Source: Albula goreensis (Eukaryota; Chordata; Actinopteri; Albuliformes; Albulidae). From it: 64,000 bases of DNA. The notes beneath the pieces are model-generated. The model was given only the letters and a program-made list of their open reading frames with translations. It had not been told where the DNA came from and ran no database searches. The position numbers and the translations under genes are program-made. This document shows positions 14,101-24,690 of this stretch, piece by piece. Position 1 is the first letter of the stretch. Every line of letters starts with the position of its first letter. Location: positions 35,680,406 through 35,744,405 of the forward strand of contig CM040745.1 in NCBI GenBank assembly GCA_022829145.1, read 5' to 3'.

Positions 14101-15360
14101 ACTGTATTATCTGCCCATGGGTGACAAAGTTGTCAGAAATGACCAGAAAGGGACTAAATGTGATGTATATGTTCTCCTGAAAATCGAGAAAAGACATAAG
14201 ACATAAGCCTTACCTCCAAAAGTGAGAAAAATGGGTTGACAGGAAAATATTTGATTTTTTTACTTTAAATAGTAGTAAATTAACTGTATTATCTGCCCAT
14301 GGGTGACAAAGTTGTCAAAATGACTAGAAAGGGACTAAATGTGATGTATATGTTCTCCTGAAAATCGAGAAAAGACATAAGACTATAGTCTTACCTCCAA
14401 AAGTGAGAAAAATGGGTTGACAGGAAAATATTTGATTTTTTTACTTTAAATTGTAGTAAATGAACTGTATTATCTGCCCATGGGTGACAAAGTTGTCAGA
14501 AATGACCAGAAAGGGACTAAATGTGATGTATATATGTTCTCCTGAAAATCAAGAAAAAAAAGACATAAGACTAAGAAATATAGCCTTACCTCCAAAAGTG
14601 AGAAAAATGGGTTGACAGAAAAATATTTGATTTTTTTTTTTACTTTAAATCATAGTAAATGAACTGTACTATCTGCCTAGAAAAACTGTTTTACAGTGAT
14701 TTTTAAAATTGTAAGAACTGTAATGACTGAAAAAGTTGGATTAAATAAATGATGACAAAGTTGTAAAGAAAAAAATTTGATTTTTTACTTTGAGAAAAAA
14801 TTCAGAAAAATATTTGATTTTTTTACTTTAAAATAGAACTGTACTATCTGCCTATGGGTGACAAAGTTGTAAGAAATGACTAGAAAGGGACTAAATGTGA
14901 TGTATATATTCTCCTGAAAATCAAGAAAAGACATAAGACTATAGCCTTACCTCCAAAAGTGAGAAAAAATGTTTTACAGAAAAATATTTGATTTTTTTAC
15001 TTTAAATCATAGTAAATGAACTGTACTATCTGCCTATGGGTGACAAAGTTGTCAGAAATGACTAGAAAGGGACTAAATGTGATGTATATATTCTCTAAGA
15101 ACAAAAGTGAGAAAAATACAGAAAAAAGACTTTAAATGTAGTAAATAAGACTATAGCCTTACCTGAACATCAAGACAAAAAAGTGAGAAAAATGGGTTGA
15201 CAGAAAAATATTTGATTTTTTTACTTTAAATCTATGGGTGACAAAGTAGTAAATTAACTGTATTATCTGCCCATGGGTGACAAAGTTGTCAGAAATGACT
15301 AGAAAGGGACTAAATGTGATGTATATGTTCTCCTGAAAATCAAGAAAAGACATAAGACTA
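11110..15360 (+). repeat. 182-bp satellite array, about 23 monomers
   Basis: The block beginning GGGACTAAATGTGATGTATA recurs at 11110, 11292, 11474, 11656 and 11838, exactly 182 bp apart, and continues in head-to-tail order to about 15360. Each monomer carries the anchors AGCCTTACCTCCAAAAGTGA, ATTTGATTTTTTTACTTTAA and GGGTGACAAAGTTGT. Copies differ at a few diagnostic positions, such as CCCATGGG against CCTATGGG and four versions of the preceding three bases. These variants are shuffled along the array without an obvious fixed higher-order period, as gene conversion or unequal exchange would produce. A unit near 12965 lacks about 60 bp. The last 0.7 kb is heavily rearranged. The monomer length is typical of satellite DNA. 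There is no coding frame. Confidence 0.97.
14680..15240 (+). repeat. Scrambled distal edge of the satellite array
   Basis: Monomers here are broken into short pieces joined out of register. Examples are a stub near 14680-14770 containing TTTTACAGTGATTTTTAAAA, a duplicated ATTTGATTTTTTACTTTGAG piece, and a unit near 15090-15160 reduced to about 70 bp. Proper 182-bp spacing returns near 15250. The cause may be real array-edge decay or consensus errors in assembling a long repeat. Confidence 0.8.
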
Positions 15361-15370
15361 TTTTCTCATG

Positions 15371-15406
15371 TTAGGGAGTCTAGGGTTAGGGTTTTTAGGT
15401 TTAGGG
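15371..15406 (+). repeat. Short telomere-like TTAGGG stretch
   Basis: Within 36 bp there are three exact TTAGGG hexamers (15371, 15386, 15401), plus the near matches CTAGGG and TTTTAGG. The stretch sits directly at the right boundary of the satellite array. It is too short and degenerate to be a functional telomere. Confidence 0.7.
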
Positions 15407-15460
15407 TTTGTAGGATTGACAGCTTCTTTTCCTTGCATGAGTGGCTATCTATCAAATATA

Positions 15461-15531
15461 AAAGTAAAATATTTTTCTGTCATCCCATTTTTTTCATTTT
15501 TGGAGGTAAAACTATAGACTTGTGTCTTTTA
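15461..15531 (-). repeat. Isolated inverted fragment of the 182-bp satellite monomer
   Basis: Read on the minus strand, this segment matches the array monomer from the ACATAAGACTATAGCCTTAC region through AATGGGATGACAGAAAAATA. It is colinear with a few substitutions and is opposite in orientation to every unit of the array. It lies between the telomere-like motif and the truncated end of the hAT pseudogene. Confidence 0.85.
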
Positions 15532-15532
15532 T

Positions 15533-16540
15533 GAAATATCTTCCCAGCTGAGAGTGAACGCCTTGCAGGTGCTCCTTCAAGGCCACAACTGTGCCAACAT
15601 CCAGCTCCTCATCTGCGATGAGGAGAAAATCTGCGAGCGTCTGGAAACAGTCAAACTCCTGACGACCCAAACGGGCACACCACAATTCCATCTTGAGGCG
15701 TGTGGCTTTAATTTTGTCCTGCACGTTGAGGACGGTGATGGCTTGTCCCTGCAGCACTAAGTTTAAGGCGTTGAGAACGCTGAGGACATCAGCCAGGTAT
15801 GTCAATTTTGCGAGCCACAGGAAATCACGCATTCTGTCATGTAGTTGATCAGTTTGATGCAAGAATAACGTCACCTCATCGCGCAGTTCAAATAGACGGG
15901 TGAGAACTTTCCCACACGACAGCCAGCAAACTTCAGTCGAAAATGAAGCTTTGTGTGTTCACTTCCCATTTCTCCACACAGAGCTTTAAAAAGACGTATG
16001 CTCAGTGCTTTGTTTTTGATTGTATCCACAATTTTCAAAAACTCGTCCAGTGCTGATTTGAGGCATGGTGGCATTTTTTTCACAGCCAGCTGTTCTCTGT
16101 GAATACAACGGTGTTGCAAGGTGCCGCTGCGAGTACACGCGCTGCCGGTCCCTTTTGTTTTCCAGTCATTGCATGTAGTCCTTGCATTTGGTTTCAAAAT
16201 GCCGCTTGAGCTTGGCGGGTTGCATCGCTTCGTTAGCCAACGACTCACACCACAAAACAGTGTGGTTCGGGGTCCTCTTCATCTTCAGTCCAAAAAAATC
16301 CAAATTTTATGTAGTCGCTTTGATATTTTTTCCTAACTTTAGCGCTGGACTTTCCGAACTGCTCTCCTGGGACTCAGAAATGCACAGGGAATCACTTGTC
16401 GCTGCGGCCGAACCACTTGTGACAGCTAATTCCTCTGACTTTCTTTTAACTGACCCTGTCTTGAGCCACCGATCCATCCAGTCCATTCCTCTTCTTTTTG
16501 GATTTTCTGGCGGGCTAAATCTTGTCACCTGACCGCGCAT
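15533..16540 (-). pseudogene. hAT-superfamily transposase pseudogene (ZBED5/GTF2IRD2-like), internally deleted and frameshifted
   Basis: On the minus strand the opening segment (16540-16307) contains MDRWLKTGSVKRK, an N-terminus typical of this hAT group. A zinc-finger-like piece follows in shifted frames, with WTEDEEDPEPHCFV, then CESLANEAMQPAKLKRHF and CKDYM (about 16275-16160). The C-terminal half (16110-15533) includes HREQLAVKKMPP, ALCGEMGSEHTKLHF, LAKLTYLADVLSVLNALNL and DKIKATRLKMELW, which fit the conserved end of these transposases. The middle, including much of the catalytic core, is missing. At least three frame breaks or stops interrupt what remains, and the extreme C-terminus runs into the inverted satellite fragment. 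It cannot encode an active enzyme. Family assignment is from motif memory; the exact hAT subfamily is uncertain. Confidence 0.88.
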
Positions 16541-16667
16541 ATCACTTTAAGATCGTGAAACATAGCTACGAGGCGGTGTCGCAAAATGGTTGTAAAACAA
16601 GCAGCCTTAGGGCCTGTCTGGTGGTTCAGTACAGCTGTGTGGAGTGATTAATCACGATTTGAGTTTG

Positions 16668-17300
16668 GTGATGCTCCAGATAAGTGTCTTCGAAAACCTG
16701 GAGAGAAATCGTGAATGCATCTCCGCTGCAGATAAGCATGGAGGAAGAGGTGTCGTGGTGTGGGTAGCCTTTTCAGCTGCCTCACTGTAAAAAGTCAATT
16801 GAAGCTTTGCAGTCCGAGAGAATATTGCAGAAAGGCTTGCTTCCCACAGCTGAACAGTTGTTTTTTTTTTAAAGAGGAACAATCAGACGATGTTTTTCAA
16901 CAAGACAATGCTCCTGCCCACACTGCAAAGGCCACCAAGAAATGCCTTTAGAACAAGTCCATCAGACTCATGTTTTTGCCTGGTCCGAGTCCAGATTTGA
17001 ACCACATAGAGAATATTTGGTCTCACATTAAACACAAACTAGCCGGGAAATGTTTTTACTAGCCATCAACTCTGAGTGGAACAATATAGACTGTTATTCC
17101 TGTAAAGAGCTGTCAGAAAATATACCCAGAAGGCTTCAACATTTTAAAAAATCAAAGGGAAAATCTATGCTGTACTAAGTTACTTTATCTATTTGTTTAA
17201 TTCTTGCTCATTTCCTGATGAATTATCTATTGTTAAGACATTAAAAGCTTATTGTTTTGCAGTTTTGGGCTTGGCCCATTATTTTTGCCAAGGAGTGTAC
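16668..17300 (+). pseudogene. Tc1/mariner transposase pseudogene, 5'-truncated
   Basis: Plus-strand reading gives KCLRKPGEKS at about 16683, then GGRGVVVW near 16741, then FQQDNAPAHTAKATKKCL at 16896-16950. The last carries the second catalytic Asp context of Tc1 elements. After a stop, PSPDLNHIENIWSHIKHKLAG follows near 16985-17045, matching the third conserved block. Several in-frame stops and shifts break it. The N-terminal DNA-binding half and left terminal repeat are absent. The right side runs through an AT-rich tail to CCAAGGAGTGTA at about 17300, which looks like a terminal inverted repeat end. It stands head to head with the hAT pseudogene. Confidence 0.9.
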
Positions 17301-17407
17301 ATATATACAAGTACCCCCACTAACACATCCTACCTCACTCTTTGGGGACATGGAAGAACAAGGCTTCTTACCTGATGGTGCACAGTCTCCTCCTCAGCAG
17401 TGCATGC

Positions 17408-17682
17408 TTTAAAAGCAGCGAAAACCACAACCCCTGGATGTGAAAAACCAGTGAAAACCACAACCCCTGGATGTGAAAAATCAGCAAAAACCATAACCCC
17501 TGGATGTGAAAAAGCAGCAAAAACCATAACCCCTGGATGTGAAAAACCAGTGAAAACCGTAACCCCTGGATGTGAAAAACCAGTGAAAACCGTAACCCCT
17601 GGATGTGAAAAAGCAGTGAAAACCACAACCCCTGGATGTTTAAAAGCAGCAAAAACCATAACCCCTGGATGTGAAAAGTCCC
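17408..17682 (+). repeat. 33-bp minisatellite, eight units, open in frame
   Basis: The core ACCCCTGGATGTGAAAAACC occurs eight times from 17430 to 17661 at an exact 33-bp spacing. Since 33 is divisible by 3, the array reads as an 11-residue repeat (TTTPGCEKPVK and variants) inside a 97-codon plus-strand frame (17400-17693), and two minus-strand frames also remain open. Openness in several frames is expected from the period and is not evidence of coding. Variants differ at AGTG/AGCA and CACA/CATA/CGTA positions. Confidence 0.95.
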
Positions 17683-17693
17683 AAAGTTATTGA

Positions 17694-20600
17694 TTTTTCT
17701 GTCAAAAATGCTTGCAAATCATCTGTGTTTACTGAATATTTTACAAAAAATAAGAAATAATCAAGTAATTTCCCTGAAATTATGTAGATATTACCATTAT
17801 TGCCATAATGTATATAAATATACAATGTATATAAATACACCCCTATCTTATGCCATCGTCAGTAGTTACACTTTGGATAGCAGGACTCTATTTAACAAAG
17901 AGGATCATCAAGCAATTTTATTTATGTACCTCATGGGAACGAACATTTTGCACATAAAATCAGTTAACTGGTAGTGTAAAGAAACTATAGCCTCTGACTG
18001 ACACTGTTAGGTTCACTTGAGGTAATGTAACTTTACCAGACTTTATGAGAACTTAGACATTTATGGGAATTAAAAAAAATAGTTCAAGAGTTGACACAGA
18101 AAAATATGTATGTACTTTTTTTTAGTTCATTTTTGTACACTTACAAATGCTGACAGATGTCAAGCAGCCATGCTTGAGTCTGTTGTTTTAAGACAGAATA
18201 AATAATTGCACTTAATAATTCAGTTATCTACCCACTGTAAATATCACCCAAAAAGAAAGTGATTGCAAATACTTACATAATGATCATACATAGTGAAAAA
18301 ATCTAAACAGATACATTGTGTCATAAATAGCAAACCATAACAATACCACTGTACTTTATAATCACTGGTGATCATACAATTAAACAAACAAGGGAAATGC
18401 CTAAGGCCACACACACCACCAGGGGGCCCCGCAACCTTCATATAATTTTATTATATACATTGGCCAGACTATTTAAGGATGTTTCAGTCCCCCTGTATTT
18501 TTGATCAGCTCCCTCAATATTTTATGACCCTAAATGGTTAAATCCATTGATAATTCAACCAAGCCATGTTTTCTTTCATTTGTTCCAGGCATTTGTACCA
18601 TTATCTCTGAAAGAACCAGCTCTCAACAGCTCATGTGTGTCCACAGTCATGTCAAATTGCAATGGAGGAGGGGTTATAAAGATCTCTACCGCCATCCTCC
18701 ACCCCTGATTGTAATTATATGATATAAATGTTGGTCTGTATGTATTAACTAAAATATAGTCACATCTAAGTTCAGTCGATTCTCAGAAAGGGCTGTCACA
18801 CATTGTGCAGTCGGCAATAATAACTGCTTCTCAACCTCATCATCTTTTAATGACATAGAAATTAGGCTCAATACAACACCAATCACACCCTTTGGAAGAC
18901 ACGCATTGATTATTACATGCTGGTTTGGGCTTGCCCATTGTTCATTTTTGAGTCGCCTCTTTACCATTTGCAGCGGCACCTTTAAATCTATAGCTCAGGA
19001 TCTGCAACATACTTTGATCCAGTATGTATTTGACCTTGAGCCAGCATGTGCCTACAGCCTACAGGAGTGCTGGCACCGATTGGAGGAGCAGGGCATTTCT
19101 CGTGGGCTACAATGGGTAGCCATAGGGTTCTCTGTGTTGCTTTGTGATCTGCTTTAATCTGGTTGATGCAGAGAATGAAGTATTGCAGCCATCATAATCG
19201 TTTTTAATTCACAGATAAAACACGCAGTCACTCGCCTGTAAGGGCCAGCCCTCTGACAATGGACTGAACTACAGCTAGGGAGGCTTTTACAAACAAAAAC
19301 AGATGTTGTTATCAGATATTATGATGAAAAAACTAGACCGGAAAAAAATACAATTTGTGTCACATATATGGATTCTATTATTCATATTCTAAATGTCAAA
19401 TCTGACATTTCTGACCATACAAGAAACATTTATCCAACATGAGCCTTTATCCATCACCATGACTGTGATTTCTTAGGTAACTGAAAACTTTCCCATAACA
19501 TTGGGAAAACTAGGTCACATTTTCTCTCCTATGTTACAATGTGAACGTACCTCAAACATTCAAAGAATGTCTCATTGTTTTGTAAAAGTCCAGGTACCTA
19601 ATGTTCAAGGAACACAAAGAAAACTGAACAAAATTTATATCCAAGGAATATTTTCCTGAATGTTCTGGCAACCGAACATTGTTAGCTGGGAAATTGTTGT
19701 TTCGATCACCAGCACAGCACTATTGCTAGGCCAAGGCATATTCTGGTTTTCGATGACGGATGAATTTCATTAACTATTCAATTAAAATGGAGGCGCTTAT
19801 TAATTTCAGCAAGGCTGAGCCACCTGCAGCCAATTCCCTCCTGGGTAATTGTATTTAACTTTGCGCTTCTCATATCAGATCTCTCTGAATGTATCTCAGA
19901 ACCCACACCCAGGCAAGGTTAGGTGACAGTCCTGAGAGTTCAAACACATGGCTCGGCCTTGTAGCCTTGCTAATTTATGCATGGATTCTTTCAGTTCTTT
20001 TCAGACTATGTTCAAGCTAGATCAACAGCACAGAGGCTAATGAGAGAGACAACCTGCTGTCAGAATAGTACCACCTTAGACACAACACACAATGAAGGAA
20101 TTTGCTTTTTTCCTCACTGCCTTCTGCTATATAGGAAGCGTTATTGAGGGAAGATAGACTGCTTCTCTCTTTCTTCTCTATTCACATCTTTCCGCACATA
20201 GAGAATGACAGTAAACCCAAGGGAAATTCTATCCAACGCGCTGAAGATCTTATCGATTCAAGCTCTCCGATGTACTCTTCCGTTTTAACATCCCTGGCTG
20301 AAGTGAGGAAGAGAAACAATATAATGGTCTGATCACTTCACTGAGTCTGAGAAGCACAATAAAACGTGACTAAACTGGTGGGCTGTCTGTAGAGAATTTG
20401 GACCTCTTTCCCACGAACTTACACAAGAATCATAACCATTTGTAGTGAAGCTGAATCGGTGTAACTGGTGTAGATATTGAGTATATTACAAGAGTTGAGA
20501 AGGATCAGAGATATGAACCAAATGACCATAGGGTATAAGGCTGTCACTATATTGAATGCGTAAAAGCATCCTGTACCTACAAACATATAAACATATCCAT

Positions 20601-23600
20601 ATTCACGGTGTCATTTCACCCACACATACACACACTGACTCTTGGTCAATACAGCCCTTGTAGTACTTTGCAGTAGAAAATTCACCTGCAGGAGTTCTCC
20701 AGCTGTACGTTTCTGAAGAAGTGTTTGAATTCTCCATGACTGCCAATCTTTCGCATTCCTCTGAGACAGCCAGCTTTGGACATCCCATGATTCTCTCTGC
20801 TCAAAGCCAGTGGGCAATGGTGAACTGCAAAGGAAGCAGAAACACTTCAAGAAGAATACTCACTCATCAAACACACACACAAACACATACACCCTATTAC
20901 AACCCCAAAGCCCACCATATGTTTCAGTTACAGAGAGTGTATATTTGGCCATAAGTCTCAGCCACCACGATCATACAGTCTCAAACAGACACACCCAATT
21001 GAGCAAACCGAATTACAAAAAGATACCTTTTTTAAAATTCAGATATCCTAAGTAAAACACCAACAACACATAATAACATATAGGAATGATTTTGTCAGTA
21101 ATAACACAAAAATTAACTGCAGCATAATTACAATAAATAAAGAACACCAAAACTCAAATCAGTAACAAATAAAACAAAAAAAAAAAAAAAGTAAAGAAAA
21201 TGAGCTAATGGCTAAAATGAAGTTAGCTAAAGAGTTTATGGGGAAGTTCCTGAGAATGTTCTGGAGAAGGTCTGATGTTTTGACGTGGATGATCCACTTT
21301 AGAGGCCGGCATCCTTTAAATTGAGCTCTCAGCAACTGTCTTCTGATGCTACACCTTCTTATCCTGGTAATGACTGGAATCTGTAGCTGTTTTCTTCACA
21401 TAGGTGTTCTGCATCTTCCAGTGGTGTCACTCGGCAACAATTAACATTGTAAATCATAACTGTAAAAGGAAACAGAAGACACAGGAGTACCAAAACAGCA
21501 CAATCAGAGGAAATAAACAAACATAAACAGAGGAATGAAACACACCGACATACACACACACACACACAAGAAAGGTGACACAGGATGGTGATCAACGATG
21601 AAGATCAACAACACCATGCGTTAATATGGAATTATGGGTATTACAACCCTTAAGTCATTTATTTCTAGTTATGTGACCCTTTCATAATCCAGAACATCCA
21701 AGTGCAATTACATCGATGCATCAAGCTGATTTCATAAAGCAACCGCAGCAAAAAGTCCTATATGTTCCTCGTGCTCGAACGACAAAGGTAGAGGAGCCTC
21801 TTGAATTGTCACTGATAAGAGATTCCAAACAGGATGTAGATGGTGTTTTAAATTTGTCAGACAGAAGAGCACAAACACCTGTGACAAATTTTCCATGACA
21901 ACCTCCGTTTGTGCGATCGGCACAGCCTCGAGACCGAAGCCCGAAGGAGTCTGCATGAAAAATGAGAAGAAATGCAAATGGATTCTCGAGCAGGCGGCTC
22001 GGCTTGCTGCCGCCCATTACAACAACAGTGACGTCACTTTTAATTGTACCATTCTTTGTCATTGTTAATTATCAAAGGCCTTTTCGCTGCTGTTGCTGCC
22101 TGTATTGGTGGGGAGGTCGGCTTGGAACGGCCCTCAGACGTTTCCTTTAGCCTTTGTGGATGTTCCCAATTAGGGCAACCTTCAGAATACCCAAAGGAAA
22201 ACAGAAGGCAAAGTGGTTTGATTTAAAATAAAGGCGGAATGGAACCAGTATTTCTGTACATCACACAGATTGAGCAAAGGGCATGATTGAAGAGCTTCAC
22301 TGACTACATCCCTCAGTGGTTTTCCTTCACCCGCCTGTCCATAATTAAGCAGGTTTAGGCCTTCACCCACTGTTTCAGCTCTCAAGCAGCCCCTTGATTA
22401 CTGACAGTGGTGACCCAGAATATCCTATACATGAAGTTATGCTTGATGTTTCCTGGTGACGAGAGATCTGGATGTCAAAATCTCTTAATTTCACCATCAG
22501 AGGTGAACCACTGGGGATGAGGGCCTTGTTTTGGGTCTAGCATCAGCTGGAATCCCATGCCTTCTCTCCCCTCAGGGCAGTGATCAGGAATTTAAAAAAA
22601 TGGGCTGTAGCACAGTTCAAGGCAAGAGAACGCTTAGCGACTCTGTGGACATCGGGGAGAGGGCAGCTTTGTACCTTCGGGGAGCAGCGGATCATGTAGA
22701 TCATACAATTAGGCCCAGTCAAATCAATGAGCAGAGAATTCTTAACGCTCGGGGTCATGGATTGGTTTGAAAATGTCCTTGGAAAGTTACGCTCTGGGTA
22801 TTACGGGGTTCAGGCCTGAGACATTTCTGCAAGAGATATTTCAAGTAGATTTTTTTTTTACTAGCCCTGGAAACATGCCTGACATGACAGAACATTTTGT
22901 GTTGGCATAAAATCTTTACCATGATGAATTATAGCCGTACAACTGAAAGATCTTTTCTTTCCCTGCTGTTGTCCCGAGTCTCATCCACAAGGTTGTCTGT
23001 AGCCTTATAGCATTTTAACATCTTTTGCTATCTTTATCTTGCAGACCTTTTGGTCTTTGGATTCAGGGAGATACCTCTTTTGCCATCAGTGGGAGATTTC
23101 CCATAAACAGATGGTTTGGTCTTCAACGTATTAACTGTCTTCGTGGTTACTCTTATTCCTTAAACCTTACATCTTTAGAGAAGGGGACTATACTCGATTT
23201 AGCCTCCAGTCCACATGTATGTTTTGGTAACATTCACTGACAGCTAAAGGGAGAAGCAGCAACACTGAAAAGGAACTCCATTTTCATGCATATTCATGCG
23301 TCTAAACCGCAATTAAGACTAATTTCTCCAAAGTGTGATGGCAAAGATCTATCTGTGACTCACTTCATCTGAAACTGTTACGCAAGCTCTGTATCACACA
23401 CAGTATTCAGTACTCTGGCCTTTCCCCAGCACCTGCCTCCTCCCAGAAGTAAAATTTAATGACGGATGTCATACGTTACACGTTGTATATGGTACTGAAG
23501 CTAATTTTGGTACAGCGTATATTTTTCCCCACTTCATTAAGAAACAATGCTTTTTCTGCATTGTTCCTTAATGAAGATCCTGACTGAAATAAATGGATGA

Positions 23601-23784
23601 TGAAAAATCTTCAAGATTGCTGGTCTGGCTTCATACACAAGTGCTAAGCATTAATCTAACTGCGTTATGTCACACGTTCTAACAATAGAAGCATTGTCAG
23701 AATGGCGATGATGTAACATTCATTTTTCAGTATAACATTTAAAAAGTATGTCCATGTGATGTAAGCCAAACAATATTAAAGAAT
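17694..23784. other. Intergenic region downstream of uxs1, no supported gene
   Basis: No exon with a recognisable motif was found on either strand. The region is AT-rich, with poly-A tracts (21173-21190), a short CA run near 21550 and a possible decayed MITE-like stretch at about 19490-19690 containing repeated GAACATT/AATGTTC words. A 45-bp hairpin lies at 23532-23576. In mammals ECRG4 lies tail to tail with UXS1. I looked for its conserved tryptophan/tyrosine-rich C-terminal motif here and did not see it. Confidence 0.5.
23532..23576. repeat. Short hairpin: 19-bp stem with one mismatch, 7-nt loop
   Basis: CTTCATTAAGAAACAATGC (23532-23550) and GCATTGTTCCTTAATGAAG (23558-23576) are reverse complements with one mismatch, around the loop TTTTTCT. 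It lies about 0.2 kb beyond the predicted uxs1 polyadenylation site. No function is assigned. Confidence 0.9.
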
Positions 23785-24558
23785 CTCTTTGTAAATATTT
23801 TATTTAAACAGAGTATTCCCCAGTATCCAGCAGTACAATCATACCTTTTCAGAGTGTGCTCAGAAATCCGCTTGTCTGAAGCCGACGTTCTCAAAAGCTC
23901 CATAGAAACGAATAATTCAAATTTTTTCGGTTTTGTATAATTTTTAACTTACTTATACATCATTCAGAACAAAACTATAAAAGTACTCAAAGACTGCTTT
24001 GGGAACCCCTAGAAAGGCCTGTCATCACGGCTGGTGCCCTGCACTCCAGAGTCGACCCAAAAAATCACCCACTTTGTAGTGTCTGGTTCTGACTGAGGTC
24101 CCACCAGTAAACTTTAATCAACCTTAAGTCGACTTAAAACAAAGCTAAATAATTTCTTCCACATCAAACATGTCTGGCTGCAAAAGGTTGTACCAAAAAA
24201 AAAAAAAATCACATATAAAACAGATCACATCAAACTGAATCTAGTGAGGCACTCCAGCACTTGACACAGAGTAAGCAGTTTTGTTCACGTATTTCTATAA
24301 AATAAGGAAATTCAACTTGACAAAAGTGCGAGGTGAGGTCTGCAGCTCTCTTCCTCTCTTTTTCACTGGCACATCCATCCTTGGGTCAAAGATTAAAAAA
24401 AAAAAAAAAAACGGATATCAGTCTTCATTTCAGAAATCCGTGAGGAGTGACACGTTGAACGTTGCCTTTTCTAAGATGTTGGAGCTCTGGAGCCTCCAGT
24501 TTATGGCACTCTGCAGAGTCACTTTATCTGAATTGTACACAAGTGGGCCTCCTGTCCT
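23785..24558 (-). other. uxs1: Probable uxs1 3' untranslated region
   Basis: This is the stretch between the uxs1 stop codon and the first AATAAA downstream on the minus strand. In the transcript it would carry an 18-base U run (plus-strand A run at about 24393-24410) and another U run near 24196-24208. No other gene overlaps it. The far boundary is inferred from the signal and could be shorter or longer. Confidence 0.5.
23799..23804 (-). terminator. uxs1: Candidate uxs1 polyadenylation signal AATAAA
   Basis: The minus strand reads AATAAA, about 755 bases past the uxs1 stop codon. An alternative ATTAAA lies at 24113-24118, which would give a shorter 3' UTR. Choice between them needs transcript data. 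Confidence 0.5.
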
Positions 24559-24690
24559 TCACTTGTGTCGGGGCCTGCCTTTCTTCATGCGAGCCGGTTT
24601 GGGTTTGGGGATGTACTGGTTGTTGGCCTGGTGCTCCAGCTCCCTGCTGAAATACTGGATGGTTTTGTTTAAGCCCTCCTCCAGCGGCAC
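24559..24690 (-). CDS. uxs1: uxs1 terminal exon with stop codon
   Basis: 132 coding nt after a TTGTTCACAG acceptor. It encodes [39 protein letters not shown] and PRHK, then TGA. The basic C-terminal tail is characteristic of animal UXS1. Confidence 0.98.
   Translation of the reverse strand: MPLEEGLNKTIQYFSRELEHQANNQYIPKPKPARMKKGRPRHK

Noticed and set aside
11110..15360. Satellite array read as a gene family or coding repeat
   Set aside because: The 182-bp period is not a multiple of three and no frame stays open through a monomer.
15371..15406. Interstitial telomere from chromosome fusion
   Set aside because: Only three exact hexamers, interrupted; insufficient to claim a fusion point, so kept only as a telomere-like motif.
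17400..17693. Possible CRISPR array (about 33-bp repeats)
   Set aside because: Units are contiguous with no spacers and the context is vertebrate; it is a minisatellite.
17694..23784. Expected neighbour ECRG4 (tail to tail with UXS1 in mammals)
   Set aside because: I looked for its conserved W/Y-rich C-terminal motif on the plus strand and did not see it; it may lie farther left, be elsewhere in this species, or be missed by eye.
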